Shown piece by piece: positions 56,952-64,000 of a stretch of 64,000 nucleotides of DNA. Under the pieces are notes generated by a model. That model was not told the DNA's origin. It did not search any database and worked only from the letters and a program-made list of their open reading frames with translations. Source of the stretch: Planctomycetales bacterium 71-10 (GTDB taxonomy: Bacteria > Planctomycetota > Planctomycetia > Isosphaerales > Isosphaeraceae); the NCBI GenBank assembly GCA_001898385.1, contig MKTT01000103.1:27876-91875 (forward strand). The letters run 5' to 3'. The translations under genes and the position numbers were made by a program. Each line of letters begins with the position of its first letter. Position 1 is the stretch's first letter.

Positions 56952-57515
56952 ATGTTCGCGATCCTGGCCGAAGATCGCTCGGACGCCGAGGCCCTCGTGA
57001 TCCTGGTCAAGCGGATCCTGGATCGTGAGGATCTGAAGATCCACAAGAAGGGGTTCAGCGGCTGTGGCGAACTCCGCCGCAAGGCGGCCAGCCACATCCT
57101 CGATTTCGCGCGCCAGGGGGCGTCGCGGTTCATCATCTGCCACGACTCGGATGGGAAGGATCCCGGCACCGTGCGCAAGTCGGTGCGGGATGGGATCGGC
57201 GGCAAGCTCGATCTGAACTCCTACAGGCACGCGATCATCGTCCCCGTTCAGGAGCTGGAAGCCTGGATCATCGCCGATGCGAAGGCGATCACCTCCGCGA
57301 TCCGAAGCCTGGTGATCGCGGATGTTCGCCAGCCGGAGACGATCTCCAGCCCGAAGGAATGGCTGGTCGCGCAGTCCCGGACCGGGGGGAAGTCGAGACC
57401 GCTCTACGCTCCCGCCACTTTCAACAAGCAGGTGGCGGCGTTTCTCGACGTCCCAAAGGTCCAGGCCAAATGCCCGTCGTTTCGCGAACTCGTCGAGTTC
57501 GTGCGGGCGTCGTGA
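56952..57515 (+). CDS. TOPRIM-like DUF4276 partner of the second AAA ATPase
   Basis: The protein has 187 residues. Its likely metal ligands are Glu7 (ILAEDRSDAEAL), Asp65-x-Asp67 (ICHDSDGKDP) and the downstream QELEAWIIADAKAI (100-113). These are the same three elements in the same order as in the 29495-30100 gene, though the proteins are otherwise dissimilar. A TTG at 56946 overlaps the ATPase stop and is an alternative start. It is probably the nuclease or effector half of an AAA-TOPRIM system. Confidence 0.78.
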   Translation: MFAILAEDRSDAEALVILVKRILDREDLKIHKKGFSGCGELRRKAASHILDFARQGASRFIICHDSDGKDPGTVRKSVRDGIGGKLDLNSYRHAIIVPVQELEAWIIADAKAITSAIRSLVIADVRQPETISSPKEWLVAQSRTGGKSRPLYAPATFNKQVAAFLDVPKVQAKCPSFRELVEFVRAS

Positions 57516-57556
57516 AGGGACGGCCGATTGCAGCCGTCCCCACGCATTCTCCGACG

Positions 57557-59470
57557 TCACATCACGATCAGCGGCGAGCGCTTCTCGGCGGCCTCGTCCA
57601 TGAAGGACTGGATCCGGCCGACGAGCTCGCGGGCGTCGGGGGTGACGCCTTCCAGGATCAGGGCGTTGGACCAGAGCTGGAGGCCGCACTCCCGGATGAA
57701 GGCGTCGTGGTCGGCGTTGGCGGACAGTCGTGACAGGCGGCGGATCAGCGGGGCCTTCGGGTTGACTTCGAGGATCCGCGAGGCTTCCGGCACGGCCTGG
57801 TTGGCCATCTTCAGGATGCGCTGCATCTGGGTGGAGAACGAGCCGTCGGCGTTGACCAGGCAGCAGGGGCTGTCGGTCAGGCGGTGCGACTCGCGGACCT
57901 CGCGGACGCGGTCGCCGATGGCCTCGCCGAAGAGGGCCAGCACGCGGTCGAAGCCGGGCTCGGCCTTCGTCGCCGCGGCCTCCTCGGCCTTCTCGTCGGC
58001 GGGGGCGTCGGGGAGTTCGAGGTCGTCGGAGTCGATGGAGGTCAGGGGCTTGCCCGAGTACGAGCCCAGGGCGTTCATGACGAACTCGTCGACGGGCTCG
58101 GTCAGGTAGAGGACTTCGAGCTTGCGCTTGCGGAAGACTTCCAGGTTCGGGTTCTTCTCGATCGCGGCGAGGTCCGGGCCACCGAGGAAGTAGATGCGCT
58201 TCTGGCCCTCGGGCATGCGGGCGATGTAGTCGTCGAGGGCGACGTCGAGCTGGCCGTCGGCCTTGTGGGACGAGGCGAACCGGATCAGCTTCGCCAGCCG
58301 GTCGCGCTGGGGGACGTCGACGATCGCCCCCTCCTTCAGCAGCGCCCCGAACTGGTCGGTGAAGGTCTGGAACGCCTCGGGCTCGTCCTTCGCCAGTTGC
58401 TCCAGGCGGTCGAAGATCGACTTGACCAGCGAGCCGCGGATCCGGCGGATGACGGTGTTGTCCTGGAGCGTCTCGCGCGAGACGTTCAGCGGCAGGTCCT
58501 CGGAGTCGACCAGGCCGAAGAGGAACCGGAGGTAGTCCGGCAGCAACTCGCGGCAGTCCGACTGCACCAGCACCCGCTTGGCGCACAGGCTGACGCCGTG
58601 CTCCACGCGCGGGAAGCCCAGGCGCTCCAGGTTCGACGGCGGGCAGTACAGGACGGCGTGGAACTGGATCGGCGAATCCACCGAGACGTGCAGCCGCCAG
58701 AGGGGCTTCTCCTCCGGGTGGTGGCTGAGGTGCTGGTAGAACCGCTCGTGCTGCTCGTCGGTCACCTGGCGCTTGGGCTCGACCCAGATGGGCTTCTGGT
58801 CGTTCAGCACCTCGCCGCCGGGCTCCAGCTTGATCGGGTGCGGGATGAAGCTGGAGTAGCGCCGGACGACCTCCTGGATCCGGTACGGCGAGGCGAAGTC
58901 CTGGGCGTCCTCCTTCAGGTGCAGGACGATCTCGGTCCCGCGCGGGAGGGGGTCGGCGACGGCCTCGACGGTGAACCGGCCGGTCCCCTCGGAGGCCCAC
59001 TCCCAGCCCGATTCCTCGCGATAGCTGCGGGTCCGGACGCGGACCTGGTCGGCGATCATGAACGCCGAGTAGAAGCCGACGCCGAACTGGCCGATGAGCG
59101 AGAGCTGGGCCTTCGCCCTGTCCTCGGGCGACAGCCCCTTGAGGAACTCGCCCGAGCCGCTGCGGGCGATGGTCCCCAGGTTGGCGATCAACTCGTCGTG
59201 CGTCATGCCGACGCCCGTGTCGCGGATCGTCAGCGTGCGGGCGGCCTCGTCGGGCCGGATCGCGATCTCCAGCGCGCCGCAGTCGCGTTGCGAGTCGTCG
59301 GTCAGGGAGACGAAGCGCATCTTGTCGAGCGCGTCGGAGGCGTTGGAGATCAGCTCGCGGAGCGCGATGTCCCGGCTCTGGTAGAGCGAGTGCGACAGCA
59401 GGTGGAGCACCTGCTTGATCTCGGCCTGGAAGGCGAATTCCTGCTTCTCGTGCGCGTGTTCGGCTGACAT
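57557..59470 (-). CDS. htpG: Molecular chaperone HtpG (Hsp90)
   Basis: The protein has 637 residues, full length. The GHKL ATPase motifs are clear: IALRELISNASDALDKMRF (ATP site), IRDTGVGMTHDELIANLGTI, and GQFGVGFYSAFMIAD. The middle domain has GVVDSEDLPLNVSRE-type sequence (LVDSEDLPLNVSRETLQ). It is an ATP-dependent cytosolic chaperone. ATG 59470 is used. It lies convergent to the AAA/TOPRIM module. Confidence 0.97.
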   Translation of the reverse strand: MSAEHAHEKQEFAFQAEIKQVLHLLSHSLYQSRDIALRELISNASDALDKMRFVSLTDDSQRDCGALEIAIRPDEAARTLTIRDTGVGMTHDELIANLGTIARSGSGEFLKGLSPEDRAKAQLSLIGQFGVGFYSAFMIADQVRVRTRSYREESGWEWASEGTGRFTVEAVADPLPRGTEIVLHLKEDAQDFASPYRIQEVVRRYSSFIPHPIKLEPGGEVLNDQKPIWVEPKRQVTDEQHERFYQHLSHHPEEKPLWRLHVSVDSPIQFHAVLYCPPSNLERLGFPRVEHGVSLCAKRVLVQSDCRELLPDYLRFLFGLVDSEDLPLNVSRETLQDNTVIRRIRGSLVKSIFDRLEQLAKDEPEAFQTFTDQFGALLKEGAIVDVPQRDRLAKLIRFASSHKADGQLDVALDDYIARMPEGQKRIYFLGGPDLAAIEKNPNLEVFRKRKLEVLYLTEPVDEFVMNALGSYSGKPLTSIDSDDLELPDAPADEKAEEAAATKAEPGFDRVLALFGEAIGDRVREVRESHRLTDSPCCLVNADGSFSTQMQRILKMANQAVPEASRILEVNPKAPLIRRLSRLSANADHDAFIRECGLQLWSNALILEGVTPDARELVGRIQSFMDEAAEKRSPLIVM

Positions 59471-59577
59471 GGGGGAGGTTGACCTCAAGACCGGACGGGC
59501 CCCGAGCCGGGCCCTTCGCGATGGTTCTTCCTCTTATTATGTCGACGGACGCCGCGCGGTTCGAGCCCGGTCGCGGG

Positions 59578-60375
59578 TCACTTCGCCGGGGCCGGCTCGC
59601 GGGCGCCCTCGACGCGCTTCAGCTCGCGGGAGAGGTCCGGGGTGAGGTCGGCGGCGTCGAAGCCGGGGGAGTCGGGGAGCAGGATCTCCCACTCGCGGCA
59701 GACGTCGTAGCGGACGACGCCCTCCTGGATGCGGCAGTTGAGGATGTGGCCGCCGAAGGCGCGGTCGGCCGAGAGGAAATGCCAGTGGTAGCCGGGGACG
59801 GTCAGCCCGCGGACCCACGCCGGGCTGCGGACGCCCAGCAACGTCCCCTTCGCGCCGTCGCGGGTCCAGACCGATTGGCCCTTCGACACCTCCTCCAGCG
59901 GCCGGTACGGGGGCTCCTGGCGGGGGACGCTCCGGACGGTGATCGAGCCCAGGTCGGCCTCGATCCGGATCGCGATGAACGCGTTCTTCTGCGGCAGCGC
60001 GGCGTCCAGCGCGGCCTCAAGCTCCGCGAGCCGCCCGGCCGCGGGGCAGGGGAGCGAGCCGTCCTCGTCGAACGGGGTCACGACGGCGAACGGGGTGGTC
60101 ATCCCCCCCGCGTCGACCACCGAGCCGTCCCCCCGGGCCAGGTACGCCCGGCCGTCGAGGACGATCAGCTCGCCGTCGAGGTGGTCGACCGTCCCGAGGC
60201 CGAAGTCGCCCAGGCGCAGCAGGTCGGCGACGGGCGTCACGCCGTCGTACCGGCCGATCATCAGGGCGTTGATGACCGAGGTCTGCACGATCGCGTCCCG
60301 GCCCGACGCCGCGGGCGGCGGGGCGGGCGCGGCGAGGGCGAGCGCGAGGCACGCGGCGGCCAGTCGTCGTTTCAT
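59578..60375 (-). CDS. Alpha-acetolactate decarboxylase with signal peptide
   Basis: The protein has 265 residues. A signal peptide (about 1-24) is followed by the AlsD/BudA fold: LGDFGLGTVDHLDGELIVLDG, and the zinc ligands His197, His199 (GYHWHFLS) and His210 (GGHILNC). The enzyme converts acetolactate to acetoin. Classical enzymes of the acetoin pathway are cytoplasmic, so export is odd (see findings). It follows the double-thioredoxin gene by 18 bp on the same strand. Confidence 0.92.
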   Translation of the reverse strand: MKRRLAAACLALALAAPAPPPAASGRDAIVQTSVINALMIGRYDGVTPVADLLRLGDFGLGTVDHLDGELIVLDGRAYLARGDGSVVDAGGMTTPFAVVTPFDEDGSLPCPAAGRLAELEAALDAALPQKNAFIAIRIEADLGSITVRSVPRQEPPYRPLEEVSKGQSVWTRDGAKGTLLGVRSPAWVRGLTVPGYHWHFLSADRAFGGHILNCRIQEGVVRYDVCREWEILLPDSPGFDAADLTPDLSRELKRVEGAREPAPAK

Positions 60376-60393
60376 CGAGGCCCTTCGCGGGGG

Positions 60394-61509
60394 TCAGTAC
60401 GTCCGGCCGATCTTCGCCACGATCGCGCGGCGGACCTCCAGCGGGTCGATCCCGCCGGCCTTGCGGTAGACGACCTCGCCGCCGGGGGCCAGGATCAGGG
60501 TGTAGGGGACCGGGCCGGGCCACTTCGGATCCAGGGCCTCGGCGAAGGCGTCGCGGTCGGAGGAATTGAGGATGTAGTTGGTCGCGGCGACGTGGTGGGC
60601 CTTCAGCGTCGCCAGGGCGTCGGCCTTCTTGGCGACGTCGTCCAGGCTGATCGTGACCAGGCGGAAGGGCCGGCCGCGGTACATCCGGTTCATGGTGACG
60701 AACTCGGGAAGCTCCTGGACGCAGGGGCCGCACCAGGTCGCCCAGACGTTGACCACGGTGTACTTGTCCCCCTCGTTCTTCGCCAGCTTCGCCACGCCGG
60801 CCAGGTCGATCGGCTCGATCGCCACGGGCTCGGCGTCCCAGGTCTCCAGCGACTTGCGGGCGTCGGCCTGCTTGTCGGACCACTTGGTCGAGCAGCCGAA
60901 GACGCGGGTCGTCGGCGTCGCGACGTCCCGGCCGGCCAGGATCGCGTCGAGCGCGGCGATGGCGTCGTGCGACTTCGGCGTCTTCACCTCGGCGTCGTCG
61001 AACCGGCCCTGATAGCGCAGCTTGCGCTCGGCGTCGAAGATGAAGACGTGGGGCGTGGCCAGGCAGCCGTAGGCCTTCGCGACGGCCTGGCTCTCGCCGT
61101 CGTAGAGGTAGGGGTACGGGTACTTGTGGTCGCGGGCGCGGATCTTCATGTGCTCGAACGAGTCGTCGAGGTCGGTGTACCCCAGCTCGTCGAGCCGGAC
61201 GGCCTTCGGGTCGTTGGGGGAGATCGCCACCACGGCGACGTCCTTCGGCTTGTAGTCCTCGTAGAGCTTGGCGAGCCGGGCCTCGTAAGCCTGGGCGGTC
61301 GGGCAGTGGTTGCAGGTGAAGACGACCACCAGGGCCTTCGCGTCGGCGTAGTCCTTCAGCGCGTGGTTCGAGCCGTCGACGCCGGGCAGGTCGAAGTCGG
61401 GGGCCGCCGCGCCGATGTCGAGGGGCCTGAGGCCGGGCGGGTCGGCGTGGACGCCCCCGACGGCGCAGGCGAGGAGGCCGAGGACGATCGCGAGGCGGGT
61501 CGGTTTCAT
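60394..61509 (-). CDS. Exported protein with two thioredoxin-like domains
   Basis: The protein has 371 residues with a signal peptide about 1-22. The first domain is AhpC/redoxin-like (APDFDLPGVDGS, VVVFTCNHCPTAQA; Cys66 and Cys69), as in the small planctomycete redoxins. The second is TlpA/ResA-like with VVNVWATWCGPCVQELPEF (Cys260, Cys263) and the cis-Pro region GPVPYTLI. It probably carries out thiol-disulphide exchange in the periplasm. It is transcribed just before the acetolactate decarboxylase gene. Confidence 0.92.
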   Translation of the reverse strand: MKPTRLAIVLGLLACAVGGVHADPPGLRPLDIGAAAPDFDLPGVDGSNHALKDYADAKALVVVFTCNHCPTAQAYEARLAKLYEDYKPKDVAVVAISPNDPKAVRLDELGYTDLDDSFEHMKIRARDHKYPYPYLYDGESQAVAKAYGCLATPHVFIFDAERKLRYQGRFDDAEVKTPKSHDAIAALDAILAGRDVATPTTRVFGCSTKWSDKQADARKSLETWDAEPVAIEPIDLAGVAKLAKNEGDKYTVVNVWATWCGPCVQELPEFVTMNRMYRGRPFRLVTISLDDVAKKADALATLKAHHVAATNYILNSSDRDAFAEALDPKWPGPVPYTLILAPGGEVVYRKAGGIDPLEVRRAIVAKIGRTY

Positions 61510-61612
61510 GGCGAGGTCGCTCCCGGGGGCGTCGGTCGGTTCCGCACGTCTTCGCGCGACGGCGAGCCCGTAGTCTGACCGACGGGCCGGCCCCGGGCAA
61601 GCCCGGGACGGG

Positions 61613-62113
61613 TCAGGGGTGGGGGCGGGGGAAGGGCATCGGGACCGGGAAGCCGTAGGGCGTCGGGTTCTGTTCGAAAGTCATCGGCACCGACGGCAGG
61701 TACGGCCCCGGCTCGGCGATCGGCCGGAGGTGCACCGTCCGAGGGGCCTTCCCCACCACGTCCCGCGCCGAGGGGCCCATGAACAGCCCCTCGGCCGCGG
61801 CGGCGGCGAGCAGTTCGCGATGGATCACCGAGCCGACCTTGCGCAGCTCGGTCGGGCCCGACTCCCGGGCCAGGTCGACGTCCTGGACGACCACCTTGTA
61901 GTTGGGGTGCTTCTCGCGCATCGTCGCCAGCCAGGCGTCGACGGCCGGGGTGTACTCCCCCCGGCGGACGTCGTACCCGCGGTACCGGAACGTGGCGATC
62001 GGGTCGGAGCGGTCGTACCAGGTCACGACCTTGAAGTCGACGCGGCGGGCGGGCTCCTCGGCGGACGCCGTCGCGGCGAGCGCGACCGCGAGGATGATTC
62101 GGAGGCGGGGCAT
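61613..62113 (-). CDS. Small secreted protein of unknown function
   Basis: The protein has 166 residues. GGGAGGA precedes ATG 62113. The signal peptide ends near ATASAEE. The mature part starts VDFKVVTWYDRSDPIATFRY and ends in a Pro-rich tail (PMPFPRPHP). No family recognised. It is upstream of, and in line with, the double-thioredoxin gene. Confidence 0.72.
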   Translation of the reverse strand: MPRLRIILAVALAATASAEEPARRVDFKVVTWYDRSDPIATFRYRGYDVRRGEYTPAVDAWLATMREKHPNYKVVVQDVDLARESGPTELRKVGSVIHRELLAAAAAEGLFMGPSARDVVGKAPRTVHLRPIAEPGPYLPSVPMTFEQNPTPYGFPVPMPFPRPHP

Positions 62114-62208
62114 GCGTTCCTCCCGGGAGGGCGGCCAAGCGGCCGGCCCTTCCATTATGCGGCGACGGCGGCCCGGGGAGTAGGGCCCGCCCTCAGGCCC
62201 TCAGGCCC

Positions 62209-63318
62209 TCAGGCCGGGCCGGCCTCCGGCGTCGGCGCGGGGGCGGGGCGCATGAAGACCTTGAGGCCGCGGGAGATCGTCGGCAGGATGGGCCGGCTCG
62301 CCATGCAGCCGTAGGGGCATCCCTTCGTGCAGGCGACCGTCTCGGCGCGGAGGGCGCGGGCGGCCTCGCCCGTCCAGATCTCGCGGGCCGACTGGCGGGA
62401 GGCGTCGCCGATCGCGCCGAAGTCGCCGCAGCTCGTCACGCGGCCCCGCGGGTCGATGGAGTAGACCCGCAGGCCGATCCGGCAGGTGCCGACCTCGGGC
62501 TCGACCTTCAGCCGGCGGAAGTGGTCGGGCATGCGGAGGAGCCGATAGGTCGACGTCTCGATCCGGGCCCCCCGCGCCTGCATCGCGAGCAGCTCCGCGA
62601 TCACGCCCTCCATCTCGTCGCACTCCGCGGCCGTCGGCCACAGCTCGCCCCGGGCCTCCTCGGTCCAGCCTCGCAGGGGCTCGAAATCGATGGAAGTCGC
62701 CCCGCGATCCTCCGCCCACCTCACGAGGTCGGGCGCGGTGCGGAAGTTCGCGGCGTTGAGCGTCGACTTGATCCGGATGGGGAACGATCGACCGGCGGCG
62801 GCCCTGGCCTCGCGCAGGTTGCGGATCCCGGCCGTGATCGCCGCCAGCGAGCCCGGGGCGGCCCGAAGCCGGTCGTGCAGCTCGGGCGTCGGCCCGTCGA
62901 CCGAGATCTCGACGTGCGCCGGGCCCGCCGCGACGAACCGCTCGACGACCCGGAGGTTCTTGAACGCGGAGCCGTTGGTGATCACCCCGAAGTCGATCCG
63001 GTTCCGCCGGCAGCACTCCAGGATGTCCAGGAAGCCCTTCTTGACGAACGGCTCGCCGCCGACGAACTGGATGCGATACCGCCCCAGGAACTCCCCCAGG
63101 CTCTCGATCGCCCGGATCCAGCCCTCGGCGGGCATCTCGTCCACCTCGGGCCGTCGCCAGCATCCGCACTGGAGGCAGGCGTAGTTGCAGCGGTCGGTGA
63201 GCAGGGCGCGGATCTCCGTGGGCCGCGTGACGTCGACGCCCGTCCGGAGGTACAGCGCCTCCGGCGCGACCGTCGAGAGGTGTCGGAGCCCGAGTCGGGC
63301 GATCAGCGCCAGGTCCAT
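62209..63318 (-). CDS. Radical SAM protein with SPASM-like C-terminus
   Basis: The protein has 369 residues from ATG 63318. The 4Fe-4S/SAM motif is CNYACLQC (Cys44, Cys48, Cys51), followed by the GGEP motif (VGGEPFVKKGFLDIL) and an ISVDG strand. The C-terminal part has Cys pairs (GTCRIG, TSCGDF, CTKGCPYGCMAS) that would hold a second cluster, as in SPASM proteins that modify peptides or in nucleotide-sugar and cofactor enzymes. The substrate is unknown; no precursor-peptide gene is evident nearby. The GTG at 63426 lies in AT-rich, promoter-like sequence and is less likely as a start. Confidence 0.9.
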   Translation of the reverse strand: MDLALIARLGLRHLSTVAPEALYLRTGVDVTRPTEIRALLTDRCNYACLQCGCWRRPEVDEMPAEGWIRAIESLGEFLGRYRIQFVGGEPFVKKGFLDILECCRRNRIDFGVITNGSAFKNLRVVERFVAAGPAHVEISVDGPTPELHDRLRAAPGSLAAITAGIRNLREARAAAGRSFPIRIKSTLNAANFRTAPDLVRWAEDRGATSIDFEPLRGWTEEARGELWPTAAECDEMEGVIAELLAMQARGARIETSTYRLLRMPDHFRRLKVEPEVGTCRIGLRVYSIDPRGRVTSCGDFGAIGDASRQSAREIWTGEAARALRAETVACTKGCPYGCMASRPILPTISRGLKVFMRPAPAPTPEAGPA

Positions 63319-63516
63319 GCTTCCGGCCCGCCGAGCCGAGTCGATCGAGGGCCGCGGCCGGCCCGCCCGATCCCAATGTTGACGCCCTCCCGCCTCGCGA
63401 ACAAGTGTAGAGGTTATTAGATTCACTGATGTTTAAATTAGGCGGCCTGCCGCGGGCGTCGTCGCGGTCAAACGAGGCCGATTCCCGGGCCGTCGGCCGG
63501 CGAGCCGGCCTGAAAT

Positions 63517-63556
63517 GGCGCGGGCGGGGCGGCCCGCGCCGTTGCCCTGCGGCAAC
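63517..63556 (-). terminator. Double hairpin after the CoA-binding protein gene
   Basis: GGCGCGGG/CCCGCGCC (63517-63524, 63533-63540) and the adjoining GTTGCC-CTGC-GGCAAC (63541-63556) are perfect stems 44 bp beyond the stop. Confidence 0.55.
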
Positions 63557-63599
63557 GCTCGCCTACTTCGCAATCGTCCGGCCGGGGCCGTCTCGGCCG

Positions 63600-63983
63600 T
63601 CAGAACCGCTCCGGGTCCTCGCCGACGGCGATGATGCTGCACGCCTGGATCAGCCCCACGCCCAGCTCCTCGGCGCGGGCGAGGAGGGCGGGGGACTCGG
63701 CCCCGGGGTTGATCCAGACCTCGTCGACGCGCTTGTCGCGGATCTGGTCGAGGATCCGGATCCCCACGGCGGGGGGGACGTAGAACGAGACCCGGTCGAG
63801 GTGGTCGCCGGGGATGGAGGCCAGGTCGGGATGGCAGGGGAGGCCCTCCACCTCCGTCAGCGTCGGGTTGACGGGCAGGACCTCCCAGCCCTGGGCGACG
63901 AACGCCCGCACGGCCTTGTTGCCGTACTTCGAACGGTCCTGGCTGGCGCCGACGACGGCGATCCGGGGGCGGGGGGCGGGCAT
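63600..63983 (-). CDS. CoA-binding domain protein (YccU-like)
   Basis: The protein has 127 residues and is complete. It has the Rossmann-type CoA_binding fold: RIAVVGASQDRSKYGNKAVR, VLPVNPTLTEVEGLPCHPDL, VWINPGAESPALLARAEELG and GLIQACSIIAVGEDP. Relatives resemble the succinyl-CoA synthetase alpha N-domain, but their role is undefined. GGAAGGAG lies 6 nt before the ATG. Confidence 0.9.
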   Translation of the reverse strand: MPAPRPRIAVVGASQDRSKYGNKAVRAFVAQGWEVLPVNPTLTEVEGLPCHPDLASIPGDHLDRVSFYVPPAVGIRILDQIRDKRVDEVWINPGAESPALLARAEELGVGLIQACSIIAVGEDPERF

Positions 63984-64000
63984 GGCGGGCTCCTTCCGGG

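Overview
The window is a 64 kb chromosomal piece of a very GC-rich bacterium (about 70% by eye, not computed). Its gene content points to a planctomycete, most likely of the Isosphaerales/Isosphaeraceae. The signs are a DUF1559 protein with a pilin-like N-terminus, ECF sigma factors carrying long trans-membrane C-terminal extensions, a PVC-type propeller/HEAT/cytochrome c dehydrogenase, DUF1080 and GH127 proteins, two Gfo/Idh/MocA oxidoreductases, and small lipoproteins and secreted proteins of kinds I associate with planctomycetes. This is inference from gene families; no rRNA gene is present. Nearly all long overlapping reading frames are antisense shadows caused by the GC bias.

Layout. 1-9.0 kb: a sigma factor fused to carboxypeptidase-regulatory-like repeats and a CGPC thioredoxin domain, a small membrane protein, RluA, an unknown duplicated-domain protein, a PP2C phosphatase and a XylR-like regulator. 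9.2-16 kb: DUF1559 protein with a small lipoprotein, a neutral-ceramidase-like protein, a PVC cytochrome c dehydrogenase and DUF1080. 16.2-18.2 kb: groES-groEL. 18.2-29.5 kb: three MITE-like elements, each ending 18-44 bp before the -35 box of the next gene (an iron-type ABC binding protein, tRNA-Leu(CAA), trpBA), together with a PAS histidine kinase and a 1,198-residue AsmA-like protein. 29.5-31.2 kb: an AAA ATPase + TOPRIM-like pair. 31.5-36 kb: oxidoreductase, NikR, a lipoprotein with a hairpin leader, and an NRAMP-UspA fusion. 36-40.3 kb: a cobalamin riboswitch followed by a DUF1289 gene and btuC-btuD-btuF. 40.4-43.8 kb: secreted repeat protein, a second fused sigma factor (sigma-DUF1559), secreted protein. 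43.8-44.8 kb: gene-free repeat zone. 44.8-54.9 kb: MscS-like lipoprotein channel, RsuA-type synthase, MFS exporter, oxidoreductase, GH127, LmbE-type deacetylase, unknown protein and a histone H1-like protein. 55.7-57.5 kb: a second AAA + TOPRIM pair. 57.5-64 kb: htpG, secreted acetolactate decarboxylase, double-thioredoxin protein, small secreted protein, radical SAM protein and a CoA-binding protein.

Most notable are: (1) two unrelated-looking but identically organised AAA ATPase/TOPRIM modules whose small partners share the same three-part signature, as expected of OLD/PARIS-type anti-phage or genome-defence systems; (2) two ECF sigma factors joined in one chain to extracytoplasmic domains, one of them a thioredoxin; (3) a family of about 260-bp inverted-repeat elements placed just upstream of promoters, with a related shorter family that has entered the B12 operon; (4) a B12-riboswitch operon led by a four-cysteine DUF1289 fusion protein of unknown role.
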